18,084 nucleotides of DNA. It comes from CAYUYH01 sp964449175. GTDB taxonomy: Bacteria; Planctomycetota; Phycisphaerae; SM23-33. This document shows, in pieces, positions 1 through 7,359 of the stretch. The stretch covers positions 1 through 18,084 of the forward strand of contig CAYUYH010000017.1 of NCBI GenBank assembly GCA_964449175.1, given 5' to 3'. The first letter of the stretch is position 1. Each line of letters opens with the position of its first letter. The notes beneath the pieces are model-generated. The model did no database searches. It was given only the letters and a program-made list of their open reading frames with translations, and was not told where the DNA came from. The position numbers and the translations under genes were made by a program.

Positions 1-473
1 GTGCCACTGCGGCGCCAGCCCCCGCGACTGCGGCCAGGCCGGCTGAGCCCATCCAGTGGCAAGGGCCCTGGCTGGCAGCCAACTGGCGGAAGGTGATCGA
101 CGCGTTGTCAGCCGCCCGGCAGACGCGCGTGGCGGGCCTGATAGGCCCGGCCAGGGTGCTCGGCTTCGACGGGCAGCAGCTCACGCTGGTGTTTGGCGCC
201 GCCCACGAGCGGCTGCGACAGGAATGCGCCGGGGCCATGGACGCGTCGATAGCCTCCGCCCTGTCGTCGCTGAGCGGCATGCAGTTCCGCTGCCGCTACG
301 AGCAGGCGGGCGAAGCGGGCGAGTCGCCCAACGGGCCGGCCTTCGGCGAGCTGAGCACGGCGGAGAAAAACGGCATAGGCAAAGACCCCTCTGTCCGGGC
401 GGTGCTGGATCTGTTCGGCGGCGAGGTTGTGGACATCCGCAGGGACACGCCCGCCCAGCCGGAGCAGTCCTAG
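1..473 (+). CDS. dnaX: DNA polymerase III subunit gamma/tau, C-terminal end (partial)
   Basis: This is the 3' end of a gene that begins outside the window; the reading frame starts at base 3. The first ~15 codons are an Ala/Pro-rich linker, then comes a compact domain starting near IQWQGPWLAANWRKVIDAL. Its pattern (a Trp, a helix, then alternating hydrophobic strands such as QQLTLVFG) is that of the domain before the C-terminal tail of bacterial DnaX. The end, SVRAVLDLFGGEVVDIR, resembles the usual DnaX ending. DnaX is the clamp-loader subunit that organises the replicative polymerase. The assignment rests mainly on position: ybaB and recR follow directly, the very widespread dnaX-ybaB-recR order. 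The ATPase domain is not in the window, so sequence evidence alone is moderate. Confidence 0.82.
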   Translation, partial: ATAAPAPATAARPAEPIQWQGPWLAANWRKVIDALSAARQTRVAGLIGPARVLGFDGQQLTLVFGAAHERLRQECAGAMDASIASALSSLSGMQFRCRYEQAGEAGESPNGPAFGELSTAEKNGIGKDPSVRAVLDLFGGEVVDIRRDTPAQPEQS

Positions 474-514
474 CCGCCAGGTGGGGCGTTGCCCAGTCAG
501 TGAAGGATAGTTGA

Positions 515-838
515 ATGTTTGGCGACCTGGGCAAGATGATGAAGGCTGCCGGCGAGATGAAACGTCGCCTGCCGGAGGTGCAGGCCAAGATCGCCGCCAG
601 CAGGCACTCCGCCGACGCCGGCGGCGGAGCCGTGACGGCCACCGTGAGCGGAAAGATGGAGTTGGTCGACCTGCGGATTGCCCCGAAGGTCATCGCCGAG
701 GGCGATGCGGCCATGATCGAGGACTTGGTCAAGGCCGCCGTGGCCGCTGCCCAGGCCAAGGCCGCCGCCGCAGCCGCCGAGGCCATGAAGGAGCTCACCG
801 GCGGGATGTCACTGCCCGGGATGGACGGGCTAATGTAA
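515..838 (+). CDS. ybaB: YbaB/EbfC family nucleoid-associated protein
   Basis: A 107-residue protein of normal length for the family. It begins MFGDLGKMMKAAGEMKRRLP, a basic amphipathic helix like the MFGKGG-lxxLMKQAQqMQ start of YbaB homologues. It continues with a beta-sheet core (AVTATVSGKMELVDLRI, the family's 'v.v.v.G...v..v.I' pattern) and ends with an Ala/Lys-rich helix and a Gly/Met-rich tail. YbaB proteins are dimeric, bind DNA with little sequence specificity, and are almost always encoded between dnaX and recR, as here. GAAGGA at 502-507 is a good ribosome binding site 7 bases before the ATG. The gap after dnaX is 41 bases, so cotranscription is likely. The Ala-rich run near residues 70-90 is compositionally biased but within the range of high-GC homologues. 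Confidence 0.93.
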   Translation: MFGDLGKMMKAAGEMKRRLPEVQAKIAASRHSADAGGGAVTATVSGKMELVDLRIAPKVIAEGDAAMIEDLVKAAVAAAQAKAAAAAAEAMKELTGGMSLPGMDGLM

Positions 839-844
839 CAGCCC

Positions 845-884
845 CGGAATACCGGACTACCGGATTACCGGAATACCGGAATAC
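845..884 (+). repeat. 8-bp tandem repeat array, copy 1 (consensus CGGAATAC)
   Basis: Five consecutive 8-base units, CGGAATAC, CGGACTAC, CGGATTAC, CGGAATAC, CGGAATAC, followed by a decayed sixth unit. Only unit position 5 varies. The array creates a CCGG tetranucleotide every 8 bases (844, 852, 860, 868, 876), so neighbouring units can fold as CCGG-NNTA-CCGG mini-hairpins. The period is not a multiple of three, which argues against coding. It begins 6 bases after the ybaB stop. The same unit occurs in reverse orientation after rpoN (3146-3184). Confidence 0.9.
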
Positions 885-917
885 CGAAAGCAATGCACTG
901 GGATGCCCTCGGCCACG

Positions 918-952
918 GACTGCTGGCTACTGGGCACTGATTACTGGTTACG
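918..952 (+). repeat. Degenerate 7-bp tandem repeat (about GGNTACT) upstream of recR
   Basis: Units read GGACTGCT (imperfect), then GGCTACT (925), GGGCACT (932), GATTACT (939) and GGTTACG (946). The period is 7, different from the 8-base array 34 bases upstream. It ends 9 bases before the recR ATG and so occupies the place where a ribosome binding site would be expected. The units are diverged, so this is a weaker call than the 8-bp array. Confidence 0.6.
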
Positions 953-961
953 GTTGTGGTG

Positions 962-1561
962 ATGGCAGGTTATTCACAGACAGTACAGAGACTTATAGCG
1001 GAGTTGGGCAAGCTGCCCGGCATAGGGGCCCGCTCGGCAGAGAGGCTGGCGTTTCACCTGCTCAAGTCCAGCACTGATGAGGCGATGGCCCTGGCCGACG
1101 CCATAGGCGACGTAAAGCGGCTTGTCCGCCCATGCAAGGAGTGCTTCAACCTGGCCGAGGGCGATCTCTGCGCGATATGCTCCGACCCGCGACGCGACAA
1201 GAGCACCATCTGTATCATCGAGCAGCCCAAGGACTTACTAGCCCTGGAGGCCACCGGCGCCTATCGCGGCGTCTACCACGTGCTCATGGGGCACATCGCC
1301 CCGCTGGAGGGCACCGAGGCTGAGGATCTGACCATCGACGCGCTTGTGAGGCGGGTCTCAGCCGGCGGGGTGAAAGAGGTGATCCTGGCGACAAATCCCA
1401 CCGTGGCCGGCGACGGCACGGCGTTGCACATCTCGTCGGTTCTGGCCGCGACGGGCGTGAAGCTCACCCGCCTGGCCCGCGGCCTGCCGGCAGGAGGACA
1501 GATAGAATACGCCGGCAAGAGCATCCTCGCGGACGCCATCAACGAGCGCCGCGACGTATGA
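962..1561 (+). CDS. recR: Recombination mediator RecR
   Basis: A 199-residue RecR of the standard length. In order: a helix-hairpin-helix (LIAELGKLPGIGARSAERLA, residues 11-30), a four-cysteine zinc finger (C58, C61, C70, C73 in CKECFNLAEGDLCAIC), and a Toprim domain starting at ICIIEQPKDLLALEATGAY with the conserved E87 and the HVLMGHIAPLEG segment. The C-terminal ARGLPAGGQIEYA stretch is also typical. RecR works with RecO (and RecF) to load RecA on SSB-coated single-stranded DNA at gaps. I chose ATG 962 because family members start a few residues before the HhH; two in-frame GTG codons at 956 and 959 directly precede it. No strong ribosome binding site is visible; the region upstream is the 7-bp repeat. 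Part of the dnaX-ybaB-recR group. Confidence 0.97.
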   Translation: MAGYSQTVQRLIAELGKLPGIGARSAERLAFHLLKSSTDEAMALADAIGDVKRLVRPCKECFNLAEGDLCAICSDPRRDKSTICIIEQPKDLLALEATGAYRGVYHVLMGHIAPLEGTEAEDLTIDALVRRVSAGGVKEVILATNPTVAGDGTALHISSVLAATGVKLTRLARGLPAGGQIEYAGKSILADAINERRDV

Positions 1562-1599
1562 TCGGCTGGCGTGGATATCGCGAGTCGCAGCCGCTGACG

Positions 1600-1628
1600 T
1601 TGCCGTATCCGCGGAGGAAACGTAGAAT
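1600..1628 (+). promoter_or_regulatory. Candidate sigma-70-type promoter of rpoN
   Basis: TTGCCG (1600-1605), a 17-base spacer, then TAGAAT (1623-1628). The last base of the -10 box is only 9 bases before the rpoN ATG at 1638, so the predicted start of transcription falls at or within a few bases of the start codon. The same hexamer pair with nearly the same spacing lies before the acetyltransferase gene at 6026. A GGAGG at 1613-1617 lies inside the spacer, too far from the ATG (20 bases) to serve it. Confidence 0.5.
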
Positions 1629-1637
1629 AGGCTGTAG

Positions 1638-3116
1638 ATGAGGCTGGACACTTCACAACAGCTCAGGCTCGAGCAGAGGATGAAGCTGGCTCCAAGGATT
1701 ATCCAGTCCATGGAGATCCTTCAGCTTCCCATGCTCGCGCTGCAGGAGCGGATCGAGGCGGAGTTGGAGTCCAACCCCGTCTTGGAGCTGCGCGACCCGG
1801 AGGTCGACGACGAGGCGCCGCCGCAACGCGCCGAAGAGCCCGACCAGCGAGGCGAGCACGACCTCGTCGTGGACCCGGACAACGGCAACAGCGAGGACTT
1901 CCAAAGGCTGGCTGAGTTCGTCGATGAGTACGGGCCGGAGTTCGTCAACAGCGAGTCGCCGGGTCGCCCGCGCCCGCCGACCGGCGAGCGCGACCGCAAG
2001 CTCGACGCCATGGCAAACGCACCCGCCCCAGAGCAGTCGCTCAACGAGTACCTGCTCCAGCAGTGGGCTTTCGTGGAGACGGCCAAGGCGATTCGCTCAG
2101 CCGGCGAGCTGATCATCAACTTCGTCGACGAGGACGGCTACCTGCGCACGCCGCTGGAAGAGCTGGCCGCCCAGGCCGGCGGCGAGATATCGCTGACCGA
2201 CCTGCGGAAGGCGCTGGCGATGGTCCAGATGCTCGAGCCGCCCGGCGTCGCCGCGCGCGACCTGAGAGAGTGCCTCACGCTCCAGTTGGCCGCGGAGTCA
2301 GCCGCGGGCGCCGACGTATCGCTGGAGATGGACCTGGTCAAGCGGTTCCTGCACGACATCGAGATGAACCGCCTGCCGCAGATCGCCAAGCGGACCGGCA
2401 AGACGGTCGAGCAGATCAAGGAGGCGCTCGAGAATCTCTCGCGGCTGAACCCCCGCCCGGGCTCGCTGGTGGGCGCCACGACCGCCCCGGTGATCACGCC
2501 GGACGTGATGGTCGACATCGGCCCCGGGGGCGAGGTCGTCATCAGCCTGTCGGACGGCAATCAGCCGGCACTGCACATATCCAGGCTCTACCGCAGGATG
2601 GTGCGCGACCGCAAGACCGAGCGAGAGGCGCGCCAGTTCATCATGAAGAACATCCGCTCGGCCCAGTGGCTGATCGGCGCGATCCAGCAGCGACGGGACA
2701 CGGTGCGCCGGGTCGTCGAGGAGGTCTTCAAGGTGCAGCGGCAGTTCCTGGAGAACGGCGCCGAGGCGCTCAAGCCCCTGCCCATGGCGGACGTAGCCGG
2801 CAAGGTCGGCGTGCACGTGGCCACGGTCAGCCGCGCCGTCGCCGGCAAGTACGTCCAGACGCCGGTCGGCATCTATCCGCTGCGGATGTTCTTCTCCGGC
2901 GGCACGACCACCTCCGACGGCCAGGACATGGCCTGGGACGCGGTCAAGCTCAAGCTCAAGGAGATCATCGCCGCCGAGGACAAGTCCAAGCCCTTGAACG
3001 ACGACGCCCTCGCTGAGGAGCTCAAGGCCGCCGGGTTGAGCATCGCCCGCCGGACAGTCGCGAAGTATCGCAAGCTGCTCGGCATCCCGCCCGCCCGCAG
3101 ACGCAGGGAATTCTAG
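1638..3116 (+). CDS. rpoN: RNA polymerase sigma-54 factor RpoN
   Basis: A 492-residue complete sigma-54. Region I is at the N-terminus (residues 1-50: QQLRLEQRMKLAPRIIQSME followed by ILQLPMLALQERIEAELESN), which contacts activator and the -12 element. An acidic, low-complexity region II follows (about 52-115), then the core-binding domain. A helix-turn-helix lies near residues 384-405 (VAGKVGVHVATVSRAV), and the diagnostic RpoN box ARRTVAKYRK is at 470-479, which reads the -24 element. RpoN directs polymerase to -24/-12 promoters opened by AAA+ activators. ATG 1638 is the first possible start: the codon before it is a TAG stop. Usual rpoN neighbours (lptB, hpf, ptsN) are absent, and no activator gene is in the window. 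It lies 76 bases after recR and probably has its own promoter. Confidence 0.98.
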   Translation: MRLDTSQQLRLEQRMKLAPRIIQSMEILQLPMLALQERIEAELESNPVLELRDPEVDDEAPPQRAEEPDQRGEHDLVVDPDNGNSEDFQRLAEFVDEYGPEFVNSESPGRPRPPTGERDRKLDAMANAPAPEQSLNEYLLQQWAFVETAKAIRSAGELIINFVDEDGYLRTPLEELAAQAGGEISLTDLRKALAMVQMLEPPGVAARDLRECLTLQLAAESAAGADVSLEMDLVKRFLHDIEMNRLPQIAKRTGKTVEQIKEALENLSRLNPRPGSLVGATTAPVITPDVMVDIGPGGEVVISLSDGNQPALHISRLYRRMVRDRKTEREARQFIMKNIRSAQWLIGAIQQRRDTVRRVVEEVFKVQRQFLENGAEALKPLPMADVAGKVGVHVATVSRAVAGKYVQTPVGIYPLRMFFSGGTTTSDGQDMAWDAVKLKLKEIIAAEDKSKPLNDDALAEELKAAGLSIARRTVAKYRKLLGIPPARRRREF

Positions 3117-3145
3117 CCCCCCGCCGCCGCTGCCGCTTCCTTTCA

Positions 3146-3184
3146 GTATTCCGGTCGTCCGGTACTCCGGTATTCCGGTCTTCC
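3146..3184 (-). repeat. 8-bp tandem repeat array, copy 2 (inverted relative to copy 1)
   Basis: On the plus strand the units read GTATTCCG, GTCGTCCG, GTACTCCG, GTATTCCG and a decayed GTCTTCC. GTATTCCG is the exact reverse complement of CGGAATAC, the unit of the array at 845-884. CCGG again recurs every 8 bases (3151, 3159, 3167, 3175). The array starts 29 bases after the rpoN stop. The two arrays form a long-range inverted pair around recR-rpoN. Confidence 0.88.
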
Positions 3185-3191
3185 ATCTGCC

Positions 3192-3197
3192 TAGAAT
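3192..3197 (+). promoter_or_regulatory. Possible -10 element upstream of phhB
   Basis: TAGAAT, the same hexamer as the proposed -10 boxes of rpoN and the acetyltransferase gene, lies 46 bases before the phhB ATG. No convincing -35 is seen at 16-18 bases upstream; that place is inside the 8-bp repeat array. Weak call. Confidence 0.22.
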
Positions 3198-3243
3198 GTC
3201 ATAACTGCGGCACAACGGACCTCGTGAGTGAAAGGACGGACAG

Positions 3244-3564
3244 ATGTCACTGGCAGAAGAAGAGTGCGAGCCCTGCAAGGGTGGCGTTGAGCCGCTCAAG
3301 GGCAAGGAGCTGAATCAATACCACCAGCAGGTGCCGACCTGGGAGCTTGTCGACGGCCACCATATCGCCAAGACGTGGAAGTTCCCCGATTTCGTCAAGG
3401 CGCTGGATTTCGTCAATCACGTCGGCGCCCTGGCCGAAAGCGAAGGCCACCACCCCTGGATCCACTTCACCTGGGGCCAGGTCCACATAGAGCTGTGGAC
3501 TCACAAGATCGGAGGGCTGCACGCCAGCGACTTCATCCTGGCCGCGAAGATCGACCGCCTCTGA
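3244..3564 (+). CDS. phhB: 4a-hydroxytetrahydrobiopterin dehydratase (PCD/DCoH family)
   Basis: A 106-residue single-domain protein of the normal length. The catalytic pattern ExxxHHP-x-IH...W-x-W-T-H..GGL...D is present: E66, H69, H70, P71, then IHFTWGQVHIELWTHKIGGL and D96. The N-terminus CEPCKGGVEPLKGKEL is the usual bacterial form. The enzyme dehydrates 4a-carbinolamine pterins made by aromatic amino acid hydroxylases; in bacteria lacking those it has been connected to other pterin chemistry. No hydroxylase or pterin biosynthesis gene is nearby, so the substrate here is open. AAAGGA at 3231-3236 lies 7 bases before the ATG. It is a lone gene, convergent with pgl, with only 7 bases between the two stop codons. 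Confidence 0.94.
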   Translation: MSLAEEECEPCKGGVEPLKGKELNQYHQQVPTWELVDGHHIAKTWKFPDFVKALDFVNHVGALAESEGHHPWIHFTWGQVHIELWTHKIGGLHASDFILAAKIDRL

Positions 3565-3571
3565 CGCTCGG

Positions 3572-4345
3572 CTATTGCCTCGGCGCGATGCCAGTCAGGC
3601 GGGCGGCGGCGGCGTCGAGTACCATTATCAGGCAGCCGTTGGTCGGCTGAACGCCGGCGGCGGGAAGCTGCTTCTTGATATCCGGGCTGTCGCCAAGGAT
3701 GCCCAGTATCACCTGGGCCTTGTCGCTGCCGGTCACCAGGAACATCACATTCCGGGCGGCGTTAATCAGCGGGTAGGTGAAGGTCATCCTGTTCCGCCCG
3801 AGGACGGGCACGAACCCGGCGTGGATCAGCTTGCCCGTCTCGCCGAGGGCCTCGGTGTTGGGGAACAGGCTCGCGGTGTGGCCGTCGCCGCCGATGCCCA
3901 GGAGGATCAGGTCGAAGCGCGGCAAATCGCCGCCGTCACCGGGCACCAGGCGGCGGACGATTTCCTCGTAGTGGCTGGCCGCGGCGGCGATGTCCTCGGC
4001 GTCGGCGGGCATGGGGTGGATCTTGTCGGGGCTGATCGGCACGTGGTCGAGCAGCGCCCGCTGGGCCATGCAGTAGTTGCTCTCGACGTGGTCCTGCGGG
4101 ACGTCGCGCTCGTCGCCGAAGAACACCTCCACGCTGCGCCAGGGCATGGCGCTGCTGATGGCGTCGTCGGCAAGCTTCTTGTACAGCGCGTGCGGCGTCG
4201 TCCCGCCCGACAGGGCCAGACGGCAGCAGTCCCGCTCGCCGACCGCCTCGCAGACAACGGCCTTGAACAGCTCAGCCGCCACGGCCGTCGCCTGCTCGCT
4301 GGTCTTCTCGACGATCACCCTGATGTTGCCGTCCGACTTAGCCAT
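3572..4345 (-). CDS. pgl: 6-phosphogluconolactonase (DevB/SOL type)
   Basis: A 257-residue protein with the three family signatures: LALSGGTTPHALY (sugar-phosphate loop, residues 43-55), VEVFFGDERDVP (72-83) and LLGIGGDGHTASLFPNTEAL (148-167). The GDGHTASLFP segment is diagnostic of Pgl. It hydrolyses 6-phosphogluconolactone to 6-phosphogluconate, the second step of the oxidative pentose phosphate pathway, in the cytosol. It lies 21 bases downstream of zwf on the same strand, so the two sequential enzymes should be cotranscribed. The ATG at 4345 is preceded by a G-rich GGGGG about 6 bases upstream, a weak ribosome binding site. No gnd or edd follows in the window. Confidence 0.96.
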   Translation of the reverse strand: MAKSDGNIRVIVEKTSEQATAVAAELFKAVVCEAVGERDCCRLALSGGTTPHALYKKLADDAISSAMPWRSVEVFFGDERDVPQDHVESNYCMAQRALLDHVPISPDKIHPMPADAEDIAAAASHYEEIVRRLVPGDGGDLPRFDLILLGIGGDGHTASLFPNTEALGETGKLIHAGFVPVLGRNRMTFTYPLINAARNVMFLVTGSDKAQVILGILGDSPDIKKQLPAAGVQPTNGCLIMVLDAAAARLTGIAPRQ

Positions 4346-4366
4346 GAAGGCCCCCGGCTCGTGTGC

Positions 4367-5896
<1,530 letters not shown>

Positions 5897-5917
5897 TGCC
5901 GTCTCCTCGCGGCGGCA

Positions 5918-5946
5918 ATGATACCCCCCCGCCCCCGGCCGGGGAA
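5918..5946 (-). promoter_or_regulatory. Possible zwf promoter
   Basis: On the minus strand TATCAT (5918-5923) stands 17 bases after TTCCCC (5941-5946). The -10 is good, the -35 poor, and the spacer is an almost pure G run. Transcription would start near 5911, just ahead of the zwf ribosome binding site. Low confidence. Confidence 0.27.
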
Positions 5947-5990
5947 GCTGTTTGCCCGTTCGGGCGGCGGAGGAAGCGTGTTTTCGCATG

Positions 5991-6018
5991 TTGCCGCTGT
6001 CGCCGCTTGCTATAGAAT
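5991..6018 (+). promoter_or_regulatory. Candidate sigma-70-type promoter of the acetyltransferase gene
   Basis: TTGCCG (5991-5996), 16-base spacer, TAGAAT (6013-6018, also readable as TATAGAAT from 6011). The -10 ends 7 bases before the ATG at 6026, which is where transcription itself would be expected to start. There is no ribosome binding site between it and the ATG. It shares both hexamers with the promoter proposed for rpoN. Confidence 0.52.
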
Positions 6019-6025
6019 ATCGCCG

Positions 6026-6487
6026 ATGACCATCAGACCGGCTACGGTCGCGGATGCCCCAGGCATCTGCGAGCTGATAAACTACTACGCCGAGCGGGGC
6101 AGGATGCTGCACCGCAGCCTCGAGAGCGTTTACGACTGCCTCCGCGAGTTCGAGGTCGCCGAGGCCGACGACGGGCGCATCGTAGGGTGCGTCGCGGTCG
6201 ATGTGTTCTGGTCCGACCTGGCCGAGGTGAAGTCGTTGGCCGTGCTACCCGACCAGCAGCGTCAGGGCGCGGGCAGGATGCTGCTCAACGCGGCGGTCGC
6301 CGACGCCAAGAGGCTAGGCGTCAAGAGGCTGTTCGCCCTCACGTATGAGAAGGAGTTCCTCGCCGGCTGCGGCTTCGATGTGATCGACCGCGAGCAGTTG
6401 CCCGAGAAGGTGTGGCGCGAGTGCATTTCCTGCCCCAAGGCCGACGCCTGCGACGAGGTGGCGATGCTGATGATGCTTGGCGAGTAG
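6026..6487 (+). CDS. argA: Short GNAT acetyltransferase, N-acetylglutamate synthase-like
   Basis: A 153-residue GNAT protein without the amino acid kinase domain of classical ArgA. The acetyl-CoA loop is QQRQGAGRML (77-86), preceded by the beta-strand VKSLAVLPD. The C-terminal pattern FALTYEKEFLAGCGFDVIDR, LPEKVWREC and CPKADACDE (cysteines 133, 136, 142) is that of stand-alone N-acetylglutamate synthases, where the KVW..C..CP...CDE ending is characteristic. It probably makes N-acetylglutamate, the first step of arginine synthesis, though GNAT specificity cannot be settled by reading. The open frame extends 48 codons upstream, but the family start is MTIRPATVADAPGICELI, and the longer frame would overlap zwf. 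No ribosome binding site precedes the ATG; a promoter ends 7 bases before it, so the mRNA may be leaderless. No other arg genes are nearby. Confidence 0.85.
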   Translation: MTIRPATVADAPGICELINYYAERGRMLHRSLESVYDCLREFEVAEADDGRIVGCVAVDVFWSDLAEVKSLAVLPDQQRQGAGRMLLNAAVADAKRLGVKRLFALTYEKEFLAGCGFDVIDREQLPEKVWRECISCPKADACDEVAMLMMLGE

Positions 6488-6529
6488 GCATCGACCGCCG
6501 ACCCGCAGATATCGCGACGCAATGAGCGA

Positions 6530-7333
6530 ATGAGCGAGCAGGAACCCATCATCAGCTTGCAGGGAGTCTCAAAGGCGTTCGACCGCCAGGTCGTGCTGGA
6601 CAGCGTTGACCTGGCCGTCGAGCCGGGCAAGACGACCGTCGTGATCGGACCGTCCGGATGCGGCAAGAGCGTTTTGCTGAAGCACATGGTCGGCCTGATC
6701 AGGCCTGACAGCGGCAAGGTGTTCTTCGAGGGCAACGAGATATCGGCCATGAGAGAGCGCCAGCTCGTGTCGGTCAGGCGGCAGATCGGCTTTCTGTTTC
6801 AGGGGGCGGCCTTGTTCGACTCGATGACCGTGGAAGGCAACATCTGCTTCCCGCTGATCGAGAACGACAACGGCTGGAGCGCCGGCGAGCGCCGGCGGCG
6901 TTGCTCGGCCGTGCTCAGGCTCGTCGGGCTGGACGGCGCCCAGGACAAGTACCCCGAGGAGCTGTCCGGCGGCGAGAAAAAGCGCGTCGCCCTGGCGCGG
7001 GCGATCGCGCTTAACCCGAAGGTGATTCTCTACGACGAGCCGACCACCGGGCTGGACCCCATCAGGGCGGACCTGATAAGCGAGTTGATACTGCGGCTGA
7101 GGAGCGCCCTCGGCAACACAGCCGTCGTCGTCACGCACGACATGCAGGCGACCAGGAAGATCGCCGACCGCATCGTCATGCTCTATCAAGGACACTTCAT
7201 AGCGGACATGACGGTCGACAACCTCGACCAGCTCGGCAATGATATCGTGGCCAGGTTCGTCCAAGGGCGCGCCAGCGACAAGGAACTCGCCCAATTGCGC
7301 ACGGGACGCCTGGAAGGACACTACGGAACATAG
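6530..7333 (+). CDS. mlaF: MlaF-like ABC transporter ATP-binding protein (lipid/MCE-type)
   Basis: A 267-residue ABC ATPase with all motifs: Walker A GPSGCGKS (40-47), Q-loop at FQGAALFDSMTV (Q91), signature LSGGEKKR (145-152), Walker B VILYDEPTTGLDP (165-177) and H-loop VVVTHD (H203). FQGAALFDSMTV and YDEPTTGLDPI are typical of the MlaF/Mkl subfamily that powers MCE lipid transporters, and the MCE gene follows 26 bases later. It should sit at the cytoplasmic face of the inner membrane with an MlaE permease, which is not encoded here. The gap after the acetyltransferase gene is 42 bases with no clear promoter. There is no obvious ribosome binding site; just upstream an ATG at 6522 opens a three-codon frame (ATG AGC GAA TGA) whose stop overlaps this start codon. 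Confidence 0.93.
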   Translation: MSEQEPIISLQGVSKAFDRQVVLDSVDLAVEPGKTTVVIGPSGCGKSVLLKHMVGLIRPDSGKVFFEGNEISAMRERQLVSVRRQIGFLFQGAALFDSMTVEGNICFPLIENDNGWSAGERRRRCSAVLRLVGLDGAQDKYPEELSGGEKKRVALARAIALNPKVILYDEPTTGLDPIRADLISELILRLRSALGNTAVVVTHDMQATRKIADRIVMLYQGHFIADMTVDNLDQLGNDIVARFVQGRASDKELAQLRTGRLEGHYGT

Positions 7334-7359
7334 GACGCGTATCTGGCGGAGACAGCGGA

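Noticed and set aside
845..884. CRISPR array
   Set aside because: Units of 8 bases directly abutting, without spacers, and no cas genes in the window.
511..1077. 188-codon frame covering ybaB, the repeats and the start of recR
   Set aside because: Its translation contains PEYRTTGLPEYRNTE, which is just the 8-bp repeat read in frame; overlaps two real genes in other frames.
1638..3116. Sigma-54 (-24/-12) promoters within the window
   Set aside because: Because rpoN is here I looked for TGGCAC-N5-TTGC-like sites before each gene and found no convincing one by eye.
2298..3305. 335-codon open frame antisense to rpoN
   Set aside because: A by-product of high GC content; rpoN is unmistakable on the other strand, and the frame even reads through the 8-bp repeats.
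5897..6112. 72-codon upstream extension of zwf on the minus strand
   Set aside because: The extension has no similarity to the family, lies across the divergent promoter and into the argA-like gene, and a strong ribosome binding site marks ATG 5896.
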